Positions 1-12,740 of a DNA stretch of 64,000 nt are shown here, one piece after another. Location: contig CM049310.1 in assembly GCA_026874595.1 (NCBI GenBank), forward strand, positions 50,345,058 through 50,409,057, written 5' to 3'. The notes under the pieces are model-generated. The model was given only the letters and a program-made list of their open reading frames with translations, made no database searches and was not told the DNA's origin. Positions within the stretch are counted from its first letter, which is position 1. The number at the start of each line of letters is the position of its first letter. Position numbers and translations under genes: made by a program. Origin of the DNA: Sipunculus nudus (Eukaryota; Annelida; Sipuncula; Golfingiida; Sipunculidae).

Positions 1-1107
1 CTGATTTATACAATAAGTCTGATGAAATAATTTTGTCGTTACAGCCGGACAATATATAAAACATCTTTTTATCTTAAAAACATGACAAAAAGGACTAAAG
101 CTAGCATAATATTTGGTTGCATTCACATTTTCGTAATATTACAGGATTAGAAACCATGGCAACAAATCCCCTTGTACATTAATCATAAACCATGTGGGAG
201 AAAGGCATAAAGCGTAAAGTATAATGACAGAATCTCAAAAACTGCTGACACGCCAGGTGACAGAACTGGATACCATACAATTTCTAGACCGGAGATGAAG
301 TGACTCGCTTGTTTTCCTTAAACCACGTTCTCACACAAAAATACTTTCTATTTCTGGAAGCCTGTGCTATTCAAGTACATGCACTTCACCCGGACAACCT
401 TAACTGTGGAAAGTATAACAACTTCTACAGTAAATTACACATCCTGCGTCATCCATATTTAGACTTCACTTTAAATTTACTGCACCTTTGTACTCTTAAG
501 GTATCATTACTGTTTTAACCCCTATATCTAAATTCAATTCAAAGGTGCTTAAATTCACTTTAGACCCCATAAAGTGTACATTATTTTAAACCTAATACAG
601 TGATTTATCTGATATTATACATTTTTTAACTTTTCATTCATTTTCACATGATTCCGTGACATTAAAAGAAATGTTTAAAGGTACACTATTTTTAGCCCCC
701 AGTAACAATAATCCGCTTTTTTTATTGAACTAATATTAAACTACATACTAGTATCTTAAAAACCCCCGGATCCGCGCCTGGTATATATTTGGTTCATTCA
801 TCCTAACGGGCAGAAATATGTATACGCAGAATCTGGCAGCAGAACCCGGTATGCAGAAGGCGGTTTAAAATCGAGTGGAGCATTTACTTTACAGTCGGCA
901 AAAAATCTGCGGTAGGGAGTGGTGATGTTAAACCCGCTAAATCACGCTGCATGCATTCGTCGGTCCAATACATGACAACCAGGTCCTGTGGTCGCTATAC
1001 CGCGGTGTGCGGATCCAATTCCTCACTGAGAATTGCATTTTACAAATCTCATACCCCATTTCCCATACCGCGGTTATGATAAATTTACCAGAGCGAAAGA
1101 AATTTTT
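1..1107. other. AT-rich non-coding stretch
   Basis: No exon, RNA gene or clear mobile element end is visible. The stretch is AT-rich, and the short open frames on both strands have neither repeat structure nor recognisable domain composition. It leads directly into the inverted-repeat element at about 1108. Confidence 0.5.
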
Positions 1108-1640
1108 TTTCGCATACCGCATTCTACGGTAGCTGATTTAGGACACAGATTTTTTTCATGTCGAGATTTCGACATAACATAACGAGATCTAGGCATAACA
1201 TCTCGATATCTCGACATAACAGCTCGAGATCTCACGATAGAATTCAGCAAAAAAATTAAGACACAGAAAAAAAATTATCTAGGGATATTTCTCGGGATAA
1301 AATTTCACAAAATTTCTTTAAACGTTCAAGGTATTATGCTTACTTCGACAGACGTCAGATATCGGAATGTGCCCCTTTGATTTTGTTCTGCTTTACGTCA
1401 GTTAAGCATCGAATTGTTCGGACAACCCCAACGGGAACTTTAATAATTTATTCTCCAGTGAAAATTTATTTTAGATCTCGAGATATTAAGTCGTGATCTC
1501 GAAAATGTTTTTTTCTCTGTCCAAGATATTTTATGCGAATTTCTTTCGCAAGATCTCGAGATGTTATGTCGAGATCTCGACATAAAAAAAAATAATCCGT
1601 GTCCTAAATCAGCCACCATAGCATTCCGCATATTGCGCGC
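1108..1640. mobile_element. MITE-like inverted-repeat element with TCGAGATCTCGACATAA modules
   Basis: The left end reads GCTGATTTAGGACACAGA (from 1132) followed by ATGTCGAGATTTCGACATAA. The right end (about 1565-1615) is its inverted counterpart, with CCGTGTCCTAAATCAGCC. Both arms contain several short palindromic blocks based on TCGAGATCTCGA and GACATAACA, so each arm can also fold on itself. There is no coding capacity. I infer a non-autonomous DNA transposon of roughly 500 bp. The outer limits are uncertain because similarity between the flanks fades gradually, and no target duplication was fixed. Confidence 0.6.
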
Positions 1641-2001
1641 CAAGTAAACGCACCTTTATATTATCTCGCTAAATATGTAATTTTAAAATCTATAAATAGT
1701 ATTGCTTATGACGATGTTTACTGTCTTTATCTACAGGGATCACTAGAGTCCAAGTAACTTTGATTGGCTTTTTCTTGAGACTATCGGCTGTGGATTGTCG
1801 GTCTGCTGGACGATCGGATTGTTCATCTATATTAGATAAGATCAGATTAGATCAGATAAGATATAATTTATTGGCCAATGAGGAATTTGGGTATGACAGT
1901 TGGCACAATTAAGAGAAATAATAATGTCCCTGAAATGAACTGTTTAGAACATAATGACTATTCCATCCGTTTTCCAGATTTTAGCTATCTGATTGTTCCA
2001 C

Positions 2002-2328
2002 TCAACAGATTTTATACTTATTCATTACCTTTTGACTAAATACACTTTCGAAGGCTTCCAAGTCTTTACCAATAATACGTTCTGCAGTTTTCTTATTTCT
2101 GTCTAATCTCACTTTATTTGTTACCTTCAAATTATTCCCCCAGCAAATAATACTGAAGGTCACCGCATTTTGTATAACAGATGTGTAAAACAAAGTTAGT
2201 AGCTTCTTATCAACATGAAAGGAGTTCTGTTTTCTGAGAATGTTCATCGTTTGACTGCATTTTTTACATAAGGCATCTGTGTTGTCTGACCATTTAAATG
2301 TGTCGTTTATAAGTGAATAAACATACAA
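2002..2328 (-). pseudogene. Decayed non-LTR retrotransposon RT fragment (Rex1/CR1-like)
   Basis: A 108-codon open segment carries the pattern found after the catalytic palm of CR1/Rex1-type LINE reverse transcriptases: a W-x2-NTDALCKK stretch, NILRKQNSF, LLTLFYTSVIQN, then a CWGNN motif and a KKTAERIIG stretch. In intact elements this is the C-terminal (thumb/connection) part of an ORF2 protein that copies its own RNA at the insertion site. No catalytic YADD box, endonuclease domain or 3' tail is attached, so this is a truncated relic and not a gene. Assignment to the Rex1 lineage is from remembered family patterns and is less certain than the LINE call itself. Confidence 0.6.
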
Positions 2329-2686
2329 TCTTTACAGTGCTAGCATCAATGAAAAGAGGATGATAACTTGTAGGTAAAAACGTTATGTTCCCCCAACACG
2401 GAAAGAACATTACGAATCTTTAAAGAAACTGGGTATGACTGTTTTATGTTCTGTCTAATGCCTTGTGCGACGTCATGACTTAAAGGCAGTGCACAAAGAG
2501 AAACATATCCGGGGCCATTCAAACCACCTCATGACTGTCTTTCCTATATAAAGTATAGGTAAAATGTGCATTGGCAATCAAATGAAACTATTTAACCACT
2601 AGGACAAGGGGAAACATTGACTAACTGCTGCACTTACGCACCACAGTTCTTTCAGGAAACGTAATCAAACAAGGTCAATATAAATA

Positions 2687-3004
2687 TGGTTCTCAGGCAC
2701 TTTTTTCATAATTCAGTGCGGGCGGGTGATTTTTTATTTTTTTTTTACTTTTTTTGTATATTTCGATAAAAATTTCATATGATCAGGGAAAACATGATAA
2801 TAACAAAATTATTTTGCTTAACAGGTAAAAGCACTACATAACAAAGGATATCTTATCAAAACTGTAATATTTTATCTTCTTGAAAGAAATTTCCGAGCGG
2901 CTGGACTTGAAAATTGGTAATATTCTATTGAAAATCAAAATAAATAATAAATGATGATGCGGGGGGGGGGGGTTAAAATTGAAGTAGGAGGTGCCTGAGA
3001 ACCA
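2687..3004 (+). mobile_element. MITE, copy 1, with TA target duplication
   Basis: Perfect terminal inverted repeats TGGTTCTCAGGCAC / GTGCCTGAGAACCA are bounded by TA on both sides (2685-2686 and 3005-3006), as expected for Tc1/mariner-type insertion. The roughly 318-bp interior is AT-rich, non-coding, has a GCGGGCGGG block near the left end and a poly-G run near the right. A second, inverted copy of the family lies at 8869-9178. Confidence 0.7.
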
Positions 3005-3299
3005 TACCTTCTCTTGGGTGGCCTAAATGGTTTTTGTCGGAGGTTTTACCCTTCCGGAGTTTTCAAACATGAACCTCAGTTACACTCGAAAGAAAACGTA
3101 GACTTACAATCTAGGATTCAATAGCTAATACGTTAGTCAACGCATCGTCTGGCCAAAGACATGTTGAGGTCCTTAACGTCTTGTCATAGTTGTTTGACAT
3201 TTCTGGAATATGGGGAATGTATGCACTTTCTGTCATATCACGGAGAGAAGCTTGTATAATTTTATAGTATTGTTTAGGACCTTTTGAAAACAACAAAAA

Positions 3300-4285
3300 A
3301 GACGCGGGGTGCAAACATTGGAAAGGCCTCAGAAAGACGCGTCATTCAAACAATGAAAACATTGGAAAATCAACATATAAATGCGTGATGCTAACATTGA
3401 GTCAACAGAAAAGATGTAAACTTTGCAAAAGCCATCGAAAAGATGCTTGGTGAAAAATTTTTTTAAAGCCAATGATAGACGCGTTCTGGAAACATTAAAA
3501 GGTTACCGAAAAGTCACGTTATAAACACAATGGAAATGCACATAAAAGATGCGTGGTGCAAATGTTGTAAAAGCAAATAATAGAAGCATTGTGCAAACAT
3601 GAGAAAAGTTACCGTAACAGACGCGTGGTGAAAACATTAAAAAAGCCACCGGAAAGACGCGTGGTGTAAACATTAGAAAAGCCACTGGAAAGACACGTGG
3701 TGCAAACATTAGAAAAGCCATCGGAAAGACGCGTGTTGCAAACTTTTGAAAAGCCACCGGGAAGACGCGTGGAGCAAACATAAGAAAAGCCACCAGAAAG
3801 ACGCGTTGTGCAAACGTAAGAAAAGCCACTGGAAAGACGCGTGGTGTAAACATAAGAAAAGGCAACCAGTAAGATGCGTGGTGCAAACATAAAAAAAACA
3901 CCAGAAAGACGCGTAGGGCAAACCGAAAAAATACATGATACAAACATTAGAAAAGCCACCGAAAAGATACGTGGTGCAAACATTAGAAAAATCACCGAAG
4001 AGACAAGTGGTGCAATCATAAGAAAAGCCACTGGAACGACGCGTGGTGCAAACATAAGAAAAGCCACCGAAAAGATACGTGGTGCAAACATTAGAAAAGC
4101 CACCGAAAAGATACGTGGTGCAAACATTAGAAAAGCCACCGAAAAGATACGTGGTGCAAACAACAGAAAAGCCACCGAAGAGACGAGTGGTGCAAACATT
4201 AGAAAAGCCACAGAAAAGATACGTGGTGCAAACATTAGAAATGCCACTGGAAAGACGGCTGGTGCAAACATTAGAAAAGTCACAA
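3300..4285. repeat. 36-bp minisatellite
   Basis: About 27 imperfect copies of a 36-bp unit (core GGTGCAAACATTAGAAAAGC, often preceded by AAAGACGCGT or AAAGATACGT). The best-preserved copies are at 4040-4260, where the period is exactly 36; copies toward 3300 are more divergent. Because 36 is a multiple of three, long open frames appear in both strands and several frames, giving 12-residue periodic translations. That openness is explained by the repeat itself, so I do not call a gene here. Confidence 0.9.
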
Positions 4286-4353
4286 GACACTCTTATGGGT
4301 GTGATTAGGCATATTGTGCATAATAGTGGGCAGTCATGAAGTAAAATTGATAT

Positions 4354-5010
4354 TTTAGCTCAGCTGAGTGAAAGTCTTCTGAGTTATAGCGATCACCCTT
4401 GTTCGTCGTCCGTCTGTCTGTCCGTTAACCAGGCACAAATCGTAACCTAGACCTGGACCTAGATTCTTCTCACTTGACATCCAGGGAGGTCCATGGAAAA
4501 ACTCCTTGGAAACTTGAAATTAGGGCTCTGTTACCCATATCCTGTAATCTGTTGGGCTCGAAAAATACCCCCAGAATGATTAATTTGATACAAAAGCTCT
4601 ATTATCTGAATAACTAAAGCATTGATCACCATGATTCTTTGCATGCATTTTCATCATGGAGTGTTTCATTAGTTCCTGTAGACTGATGGTGCCATCTAGA
4701 TATTTTTTTTTCCAATTTTTTTCACATTTTTTCTCTATTTTTGAGAGCTTAAAAGATGTGGTTGTCTGTTAACAGGGCACAAATAGTAACCATTGGAACT
4801 ACAATCTTCTAACTTGACATCCTGGGAAGTCCATGAAAAATCTCTTTGGAAACCTCAAATTAGGTCTCTGTTACCCATATCCTCAGAGCTAAGCTTCTGT
4901 TGAACAGAGATACCACCAAAATTTGGCATTCAGATAATAAAATACGTTTTGTGAAGGTCTTCTTAGTCAGCTGAGCGCCATGACTCATGGGTCACTTGTT
5001 TAAAAAGCAC
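4354..5010 (+). repeat. Dispersed bivalve-type repeat
   Basis: Begins with TTTTAGCTCAGCTGAG and a GTCCGTCTGTCTGTCC stretch, and contains two related half-units, each with a CAAAT-GTAACC segment, CTTGACATCC and CCATGAAAAA-like blocks. Similar sequence in the opposite orientation occurs near 12050-12314 and in pieces at 23640-24230, 28900-29160 and 29260-29810. It is non-coding. Confidence 0.6.
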
Positions 5011-5649
5011 TAGTCTAACATTTATATCTTTCCTGTTACATAATCACCAATTGCGGCCATTCCTGAGATATTTGGTGAAACCCATTAAACTACTGACAAA
5101 AGTATAAACGCGTGATTCAAAATGTGTGACCACGTTCAAACCGTTCAAACAGTAAACTAGGTCAGTTAACGCTAGGGGGGAGGGGGAGGTGATTGAGGTA
5201 TTATTAACAAAATTCATCAGATAATCCAGGGGCTCCTCATGCTTATGATCAAGTGATCCCACTGAAATTATTGCCAAGTAACTGACAATTCTCAAGCAGT
5301 TTAACATACTTTAAACGGACTAAGAATATCCTAGTGCAAGCTTAACAGTATTTCTGAGTGTGTACTATATATTTATAAGCCCCGGCCACAATTGACCAAA
5401 ACTGAAAACATTTTACATTAATTTTATAGCCTTATACTCTGTTGTCGTATATCAAATATATATGATAGAGGCTCTCTCTCTCTCTCACACTCATACATGT
5501 AAATATAAAGCATAATCTCGTAATCACGTAAAGTCTCGGCTTTTCAAACCACGCCGTTAGCTTCATTCTAACAACATTCACCTGATGATCGGGTCGCATC
5601 CCGTGAAACAGACTGTAGTGAATTTACAGTGTTGTTTTTCTTCAGTGTT

Positions 5650-5654
<5 letters not shown>

Positions 5655-5691
<37 letters not shown>
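5655..5691. repeat. (TA)n microsatellite
   Basis: Uninterrupted TA dinucleotide tract of about 18 units. A short TC-rich tract lies near 5470. Nothing else is recognised between the dispersed repeat ending near 5010 and about 7.7 kb apart from a 14-base poly-G run near 7301. Confidence 0.95.
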
Positions 5692-5694
<3 letters not shown>

Positions 5695-7703
5695 ACTGCT
5701 AAAATATTATATTTCAACTTTGGGTTACCCTCGAGTCACCTTCCCTTGAATATAAATCGACAGTTTATATAAGTAAACAGATATAGGCAGTTTAGATCAC
5801 TATGTGATAACGAAAACATACAGTAACATAGTGAGCACCATATTAAAATTGTTTAATTACGGGTATTTTCTAATAATAAATTTTGTTATATTTCATATTC
5901 ATTAATAGAGAATGAACATTAATAGTTCTTTGTATAGGTTCAGTCCTATTTATGTCGTACTTTTTACTTTAGTTTTCCTACTTTGTTCCTATACTTTTTC
6001 AGTAGGGAGTGCTTCCACTATATATAAACGCGAGGTTACGGCTTAAAACATCCCCCGGCAGTTCAGGAAGTCATGAGAGCTGACATCTATACCTGATAAT
6101 GAAAGTGTATTTTGTTAACAAATATATCGCATAGGCCCTTTATAGTTATTCAACCGCAGGGGGCGTCGCATGTCATCAGATGCTGACCCTTGAAGCAAAC
6201 CAGGTTATCCTTAGAGACAAACTGTGCCATTCATTATTGCATTCATATTTATATGTTCATATTCATTCATTATTCATTATTGTCGTAGTTATATGTTTGG
6301 TTAAGCTACTGCAGGATTGTCTTATGCAACGTGGCTCACTTTGTCGTATGGCCATGGGATACAAGGGGCATTTTCAGTATGCGATCATTTAAAGTACAAA
6401 GAACGTTTCAATGAAAAATTACAATTACTTTTAACAATCCTGCAAAATAAATTTTATGTGCTATTAATTCACGGTCACTATATTTTCGTATTGATGTTTC
6501 TAAAAGAATTTTCTGAGATATCAGTCATTCATGCTCCTTTTATTTCATGTATTCCGTTGAATGAGTAGTATATTTTTATTCAAATGTACAAATGTAATTT
6601 TTTATTTCCAGTGGTTTTCATTTAGTGTCAGATTAAAATCTCGTTCAACGTTGTCTTTATATATATCGACCTCTTAACGGTTAGAACTCCCAAGTACCTT
6701 GGCATTCATGGAGATTTCAGTGCATGGTCATTAATTGTGAGATCATTGGCCCCTGCATGCCCTAAAACACTATCACGAATTAAAGCAATAAAATATACAT
6801 TCCTTAAATTTTTAGTCGCTTTTAGATAAATACGTATATACTAGTATCATGTACCGGTTTTCTAATCGATTTGGCGCAAAACTACTTTATAGTGCTGCCA
6901 TCTGCCGAGCGGATGAGAAACTAAAGTTGGTACGTGCGGCTCGCGAGCTGGGGGAGAACATCGACACGCCCTCTTGATAAAGATACACACTGGTCTCAGG
7001 AATGTTGACGCAGACATTCCTAGCTCTGCCGTGCCCACCAGGAATGAAGACATGTCTAGGCTGGCTAGAAATTGTTCTTGCTAAAACCAATTGGCCTCAT
7101 ACATCGCTAGTCGAGCAATGATTTATGTGATTATAACACTATAGGACAAAATCATTAGAAGAAAGTTAAAATCCTTTAAATGTTGATGGTTGAATCGGTT
7201 ATTTCGATGCGCTTTGTAACATTACAGTTTAATAGGAATACTCCTTACCAAAATACCTGAGCTGATAGTGAATACATGTATATAGGATTTCTAATACATT
7301 CGGGGGGGGGGGGGGCATACACATATATATTTTACACATACTTTACAGAAATGTATGCAAGGAATTTTTAAGATAAGCTAGAATGGCATTCTTGTTTTGA
7401 TCGAAGATACGGTGAAAAAGCCCTTGTATATTTTATCGTATTTTTCACTTCTGTCATGAGCCGTATCTAAAATATATAAATGATAAATTTACATAATCCT
7501 AAATTTGGCATTGAAATGCCTTGGCTTAACATATTCTTTCGGGCGAGTTTTTGATAGACTAAAAATATATCATACATATGGTATTAATATACTGACATAA
7601 TTTGTATGGATTGTCTCCAATAAAAATCACCCGAGCAATTTGCAATGTAATAAACTTTAATTAATCCTGTCGTGGCCTAACAACCGGTTGCCTCCCGCGG
7701 GAC

Positions 7704-7953
7704 ATGCCGCTCGGAGGTGGCGCCGCCTATCGGCAGGTATCTGTACTATTCGGAAAAGCAATGGCGGGTGCAGCCGGCGACGCGGAAGATTTTGACAGAT
7801 TCGTCCGTTTCCGAGACGACGGGCAGGATGAGGTTGACTCGTCCAAGGTTCTGCAGGTGTTGAGAGATGCTGACATTCCTAATAAGTGTTACCATGTTGG
7901 GGGAACAAGCGACCGGCGGGTGCGGGAGATCGCTGAACATCCAGTCTTTGTAT
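7704..7953 (+). CDS. Orphan GC-rich open segment, possible exon
   Basis: I do not recognise this. A GC-rich island in AT-rich surroundings opens with ATG at 7704 and stays open to 8058. The convincing part is about 85 residues, charged and soluble, with FDRFVRFRDDG, SSKVLQVLRDAD and DRRVREIAEHP. A GTATGT donor-like sequence at 7950 would end an exon in frame, and a second ATG at 7761 is also possible. No adjoining exon was found and no family resemblance is clear. It could be the first exon of an unknown gene, a fragment of a mobile-element ORF, or chance openness. It is not linked to gene 1 by any evidence here. Confidence 0.25.
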
Positions 7954-8868
7954 GTACATTCTTTCTCCCGGCGTGTCACATACAACATAAACCACCCCGC
8001 AGTTTTTATCATTTTAGCATTGTGATTGTGGTCGTGTTTTTTTCCAGTGCAGTTACTTGATTATTAAAACCAATATAATTCCAAGAAACCACGTGAATTA
8101 CAGAACAAATCATATCATGTGAAGAATGCTTTTAAAATTTTATTGATAAATCTCAATTTTGGTATGTCATGAACTTTTTTTAATTCTTCCAAACAAGAGG
8201 CACCCATCAGGTTTTGGCTTAATAAATTTACAAATACATTTTATTTTTTAAAATATTACATGAAAGTGAATCAACCAGGCCCTCCGGTAATTATTTACAG
8301 GAAAAAACTTATGATACCTTACAAAGAATTTGATTGAAACAATTAATTTAATAATAATAAAATCTGAGAAAACAGTCTGTTCCTGTCATGACATACTGAC
8401 TGAAGTGACGGTCAGGGACACTTTCTGATAGACGCTGATTGGATGACGTTTGCACTAATACCATAAATATGATCAAATACATCGTCAGCTAAAAGACGCC
8501 ATCCTGCGATGTCACTTCATTAGAAAATATATACTGGTACAAAGTATACATTTTACTAGTTTGACTAAAATCTTTCATTCTCTATTTATGGAATGCACAT
8601 AGTCTTCTGTCATTGTAACACAATTGAAAGTGTTCAAAGTGTCCATTGCTTTCATTTACAACCTTATGTGTCAGTTGATCATTTTTCTGAATTGATTGAC
8701 TGTTCATTAATTCAAAGCAGGCATGGTGATTCAATGAGATTGAGATTCCCAGAGTTATTGCTTTTACCCTGCTCCTTCACCAAGGAGCATCCAAATTATG
8801 CATTCATTTCTGACATTTGACAAATTGTCCAAACTTATTACAGCTAAGGCCCAAAACAACAAAAGGTA

Positions 8869-9178
8869 TGGTTGTCAGGCACCGCCCGCATCAATTTTAA
8901 ACCACTGCAACAAAATTTTTTATATTGATTTCATTAGAAACTGTCCAAATTTGAACTTCAGCTGCTCAGACATTCTTTTCAAGAAGATAAAATACAATTT
9001 AGTGTCAGCTTTTATGAAATTTCCTTTTTATTTTGTTGTGCTTTTACTTTTTTAGCAAAAAAACTGTTATTATCATAAATTTCCCGGATCATATGGCATT
9101 TTTACCAAAACTTACAAAAAAGGTAAAAAAAATCGCCCGCCAGCATTCATTTCTGAAAAAAAAGTGCCTGAGAACAAA
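8869..9178 (-). mobile_element. MITE, copy 2 (inverted)
   Basis: Starts TGGTTGTCAGGCAC (preceded by TA at 8867-8868) and ends AGTGCCTGAGAACAA, matching the termini of the element at 2687-3004. The GC-rich CGCCCGCC block sits near the right end here and near the left end in copy 1, so the two copies are in opposite orientation. The right TA has decayed. Non-coding. Confidence 0.6.
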
Positions 9179-9179
9179 A

Positions 9180-10195
9180 ACTTAATTTTTTTTGTGTAAT
9201 ACTTTGTATTATAACCAAGTGACTAGCAAATACCTGACTTGTCAGCATTTTTTTACATTAGTGGGGTTTTTCATTTTGGCTTCTGCAGTACTGTGTAATA
9301 TTTACACATACATTGCATATCTAGATTCATGTTTTATTTAAAAAAATATGTTACTTAACATAATTTCCAAATATATGTTGGCTCTCTGTTAAGCTGAAAG
9401 TCTTTTTCATGCCACCATTTCATCAACAGAACACCTTATTAATTCCCACCTACTATTAAGTTTATATAGTTCTATTGAAAGTTAAGACCATACTAGTTAT
9501 ATTGCTTGCAACAAGTTACTGTCATGTAGAGACTAAAGCCAACATTTCCCCTATGGAAGGACAGTCATCATGTTTTGATGTATATCATAAAACTACATGT
9601 ATCAAAAATTAATCCAGATGTCTTTAACAGCATATTTCCTTGCTCATAAATAGTGATTGTGCACAGGGAGGCTTGTATAAGTTATTTAGAAGAAACTGAT
9701 TGTGTAGGGATCACATTTTATTTTCCAGCACATACGATATGGCTGGTTATTGAGGTAAATCCAAGCAAGCATGCTAGTCTGAGTCACGGGCTATAATGCA
9801 GCAACAAACTTGAACGAAGTAAATTAATTTTTAACAAAGTCCACAGGCATGTATGGGTCACTTTGGTTACCTGAATGATGTGCCAATAATAAAAAAGGTA
9901 CTTAAGCCTGATTCCAGACTTGATACTAAAATAATGCAGTTTGAATTGAGTTATTCAACTGAAATCTCATTTAGCATCTGTTTTTATTTCTTAAACCATA
10001 TCAGTTCATTAGCCAGCAGGGTTATCTTTGGGTTGTCCGTTTCATCCTGAATAATTAAGTGAAGCAGATTCATCTGGATTAAGCAGTCTCAGAGTAAATA
10101 TGTTTTATTATTATATGATTTTATATGAATTTTGGATAAAATGGATATGAAGGGAATTTTTTTATTTTATCCTATTTACCTGTATATAAGCAAAG
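9180..10195. other. AT-rich non-coding stretch
   Basis: No exon, RNA gene, tandem repeat or transposon end was recognised between the MITE and the 31-bp minisatellite. Confidence 0.4.
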
Positions 10196-10214
10196 TTAGG
10201 ATAAGATGTGGTTA

Positions 10215-10545
10215 TTTTAAGGTATATATGGGTGAAGGCTAGCCTAGGTCAGGTATATGTGGGTGAGGCTAGCCTAGGTCAGGTAAAATATATGCGAGTG
10301 AAGCTTGCCTAGGTCAGGTATATGTGAGTGAAGGCTAACCTTGGTCAGTTACATGTGTGTGAAGGCTGGCTGGGTCAGGTATTTGTGGGTGAAGGCTGAC
10401 CTAGGTCAGTTATTTGTGGGTGAAGGCTAGCCTAAATCAGGCACATGTGGGTTGATGCTTGCCTAGGTCAGGTATATATTGGGTAATGCTGACCTGGATC
10501 AGGTATATGTTATGTGGGTGAATGCTAGCCCAGAGCAGGTGTCAA
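10215..10545. repeat. ~31-bp minisatellite
   Basis: About ten imperfect copies of a unit containing GTGGGTGAAGGCTAGCCTAG followed by a GTCAGGTATAT-like segment. Spacing varies between about 29 and 37 bp because of small insertions and deletions. Non-coding. Confidence 0.85.
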
Positions 10546-11199
10546 ATTGTAAATTATCTGATATTTTCAGTCAGTTTCCATATTGTCTGATTCACGTAGG
10601 AAATGTATATCTTGACTAAAAAGGCTGGCCCTTAAAAAATTGACAGATGAATCATTCAGTTTATATGACAGACTGGCATGGTGAATGAGGCAATATGAAA
10701 ATGTCAGACAATTTACAAATTGACTGGCTTTACACCACATTGCATATACATACATATATATGTATTTATATATATAATAATTAGTTAGAGAAAGAAGGTT
10801 GAGATATACAGATATATGCTTTTAACCAACCTTGCTACTGATACATTGATGTCAAAGCCATAATGTATACAAGATTTATTACACAGATTCCTTAGTTTAT
10901 GTCAGGTATGCATGCGTGACTGTATATAAAAGTTTTTTGACCTTGAAAGATACAGAAGTTTAACTGTACCAGCAGTAATCAACCGGAAACCTAGCTGACT
11001 GTGATAGCTAGATGTGAAAACAATGGGTCTCTGTCACCCGCTGCTCACTGATACACCCTGTCCTGAACACTAAGTGGGCCACACATGTGAGCAGGGTTCA
11101 CACCCATCCAGAATATCTCAGAATACACAACAGTTATAAATAAACTTAAACATCATACATACCATACATGTAAATCAGTGTATATTAACAGATTTGTAT

Positions 11200-12320
11200 C
11201 AGGTGTTTAAACAAGGGACCAATGGGTCTTGACGCTCAGCTGAACTCGTTTCTAAGAATATGTTTATGAGCTTTTTCAAAATATGGGTCCTGTGATCAGT
11301 TTGAAGCAACCTGTCCATCCAAACTAGAATTAACAACCATAAACTAATTTGTGAATGGATGGGCCCTGTGACCTCGACCTTGTGACCCCAAAATCATAAA
11401 GAAACTTGCCCTATTGACAGGTCAGCTGTATGTGGAAGATGGGAGGTTTAGGATGAAAAGTGTGGCTTAAAATACCTCCACAATCTAAATTAGTGGGTCT
11501 TGTGACCTTGACCTTTTACCTTGCAAAACGAAAATCAGTAGAGTTTTTGCATTAGAGCAGTGCCATATATGAGTCAAGTTTGAAATCCATATATGTAAAT
11601 CCAAACTGGAGTTTTCATCAGGAAACATATTTGACAGACATACAGAAAGACAAACTGAAGGATGGACAGGGTGATTAATACAGGACATCTGATTATTCAA
11701 GCTTGACCCTAATAAACACACAGTGTTTCAGAACACAGATGAAATCATAGTTGTGAACCTGATAGTATAAACATAACTTGGCAGTCTCAAAATAAAGGAA
11801 AAAAATGCATAAAAAAATACAGGTGGCACCACTGGTCTTCAGGAACAGAAGAAACAAATCATAATCAATACACACACTGGGTTTCAGTACACTGGATGAA
11901 ACCACAGTTGAGAAACTGACATAACTGCTGTCATTTGATGGTCTCAAAAACAGAAAAAAAATCATAAAAATTAGAAAAAAAATACAGGTGGCAGATGCCA
12001 CCAGTTTTCATGAACTGACAAAACGAGTCATGGTCAATAATCAAGGCAGGATTCATGGCTATCCATGTATTAATTATCAAGATCCTGGAGGTTTTGTATC
12101 AAATTTTTAATTATTCTTGGGGATACTTATGAGCCCCATAGCTCAGAGGATATAGGTCGCAGTGACCTTTTTCATGGACCTACCTGGGTATACAGTTACA
12201 AGTTTCTAGGGTTAGCAGTTACAATTTGCGCCCTGCTAACAGACAGCCAGACAGACGACGGACAAAGCGGCATTCCTATACCTCAGCTGACTTTCAGTCA
12301 GCAGAGCTAAAAAAAGGAAT
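11200..12320 (-). repeat. Dispersed repeat complex
   Basis: Contains a TGTGACCTTGACCTT-type segment (about 11500), then two copies of a ~165-bp module (TTTCAGAACACAGATGAAA-like start, GCTGTCATTTGATGGTCTC, then AAATACAGGTGGCACCAC) at about 11710-12020, and ends with CAGCTGACTTTCAGTCAGC and GAGCTAAAA at about 12282-12312. The module array recurs at 28270-28870. I infer an inverted copy of a composite repeat seen at several other places in the window. Confidence 0.5.
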
Positions 12321-12454
12321 ATGATAAAAAATGGTAAAATGTTTCTTTCGTCAAGTAGATAGGCTTTTCGCAGGTCTTGGGTTGTTGTCATAGTTACTAC
12401 TGACTTATATATTAGAGACAGATAATAAATCCATGGGATGAGTTGTAATTTAAT

Positions 12455-12740
12455 GCAGATGACACTCAGGGGTAGAGCACAGGACTCAAAGCAGGGAGAT
12501 CATGAGTTTGAATATCAGTCGAGGCAGTGATATTTTTCACGGTTGGCCTCCACCTGAGGAGAGCACTCTGAAGGCTGTGCCTAACAGCTGTGTTTCACTC
12601 ACAAACGAGTGCACCTTTCAGGGTTTCCTTGGTGGTATGACCCAGCAATTGGGACAATTTTGCACCCAGGGCCTGCAGGTGCAGTGATCAGCGGGCCTGG
12701 TTGACACAAATATATTAAATGAGAGGAAGCATGTGATACT
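12455..12740 (+). mobile_element. Putative tRNA-derived SINE
   Basis: The head resembles a tRNA: an A-box-like GACACTCAGGGGTAGAGC (from 12461) and a B-box-like GAGTTTGAATATC at about 12504-12516, at tRNA-like spacing. A ~200-bp unrelated body follows with no open frame of interest. Such elements are transcribed by RNA polymerase III and copied by LINE machinery. The 3' end is not sharply defined and no target duplication was identified. Confidence 0.45.

Noticed and set aside
3503-4339. Several long ORFs (up to 224 codons) on both strands
   Set aside because: Produced by the 36-bp minisatellite, whose unit length preserves frame; no start, splice or domain support.
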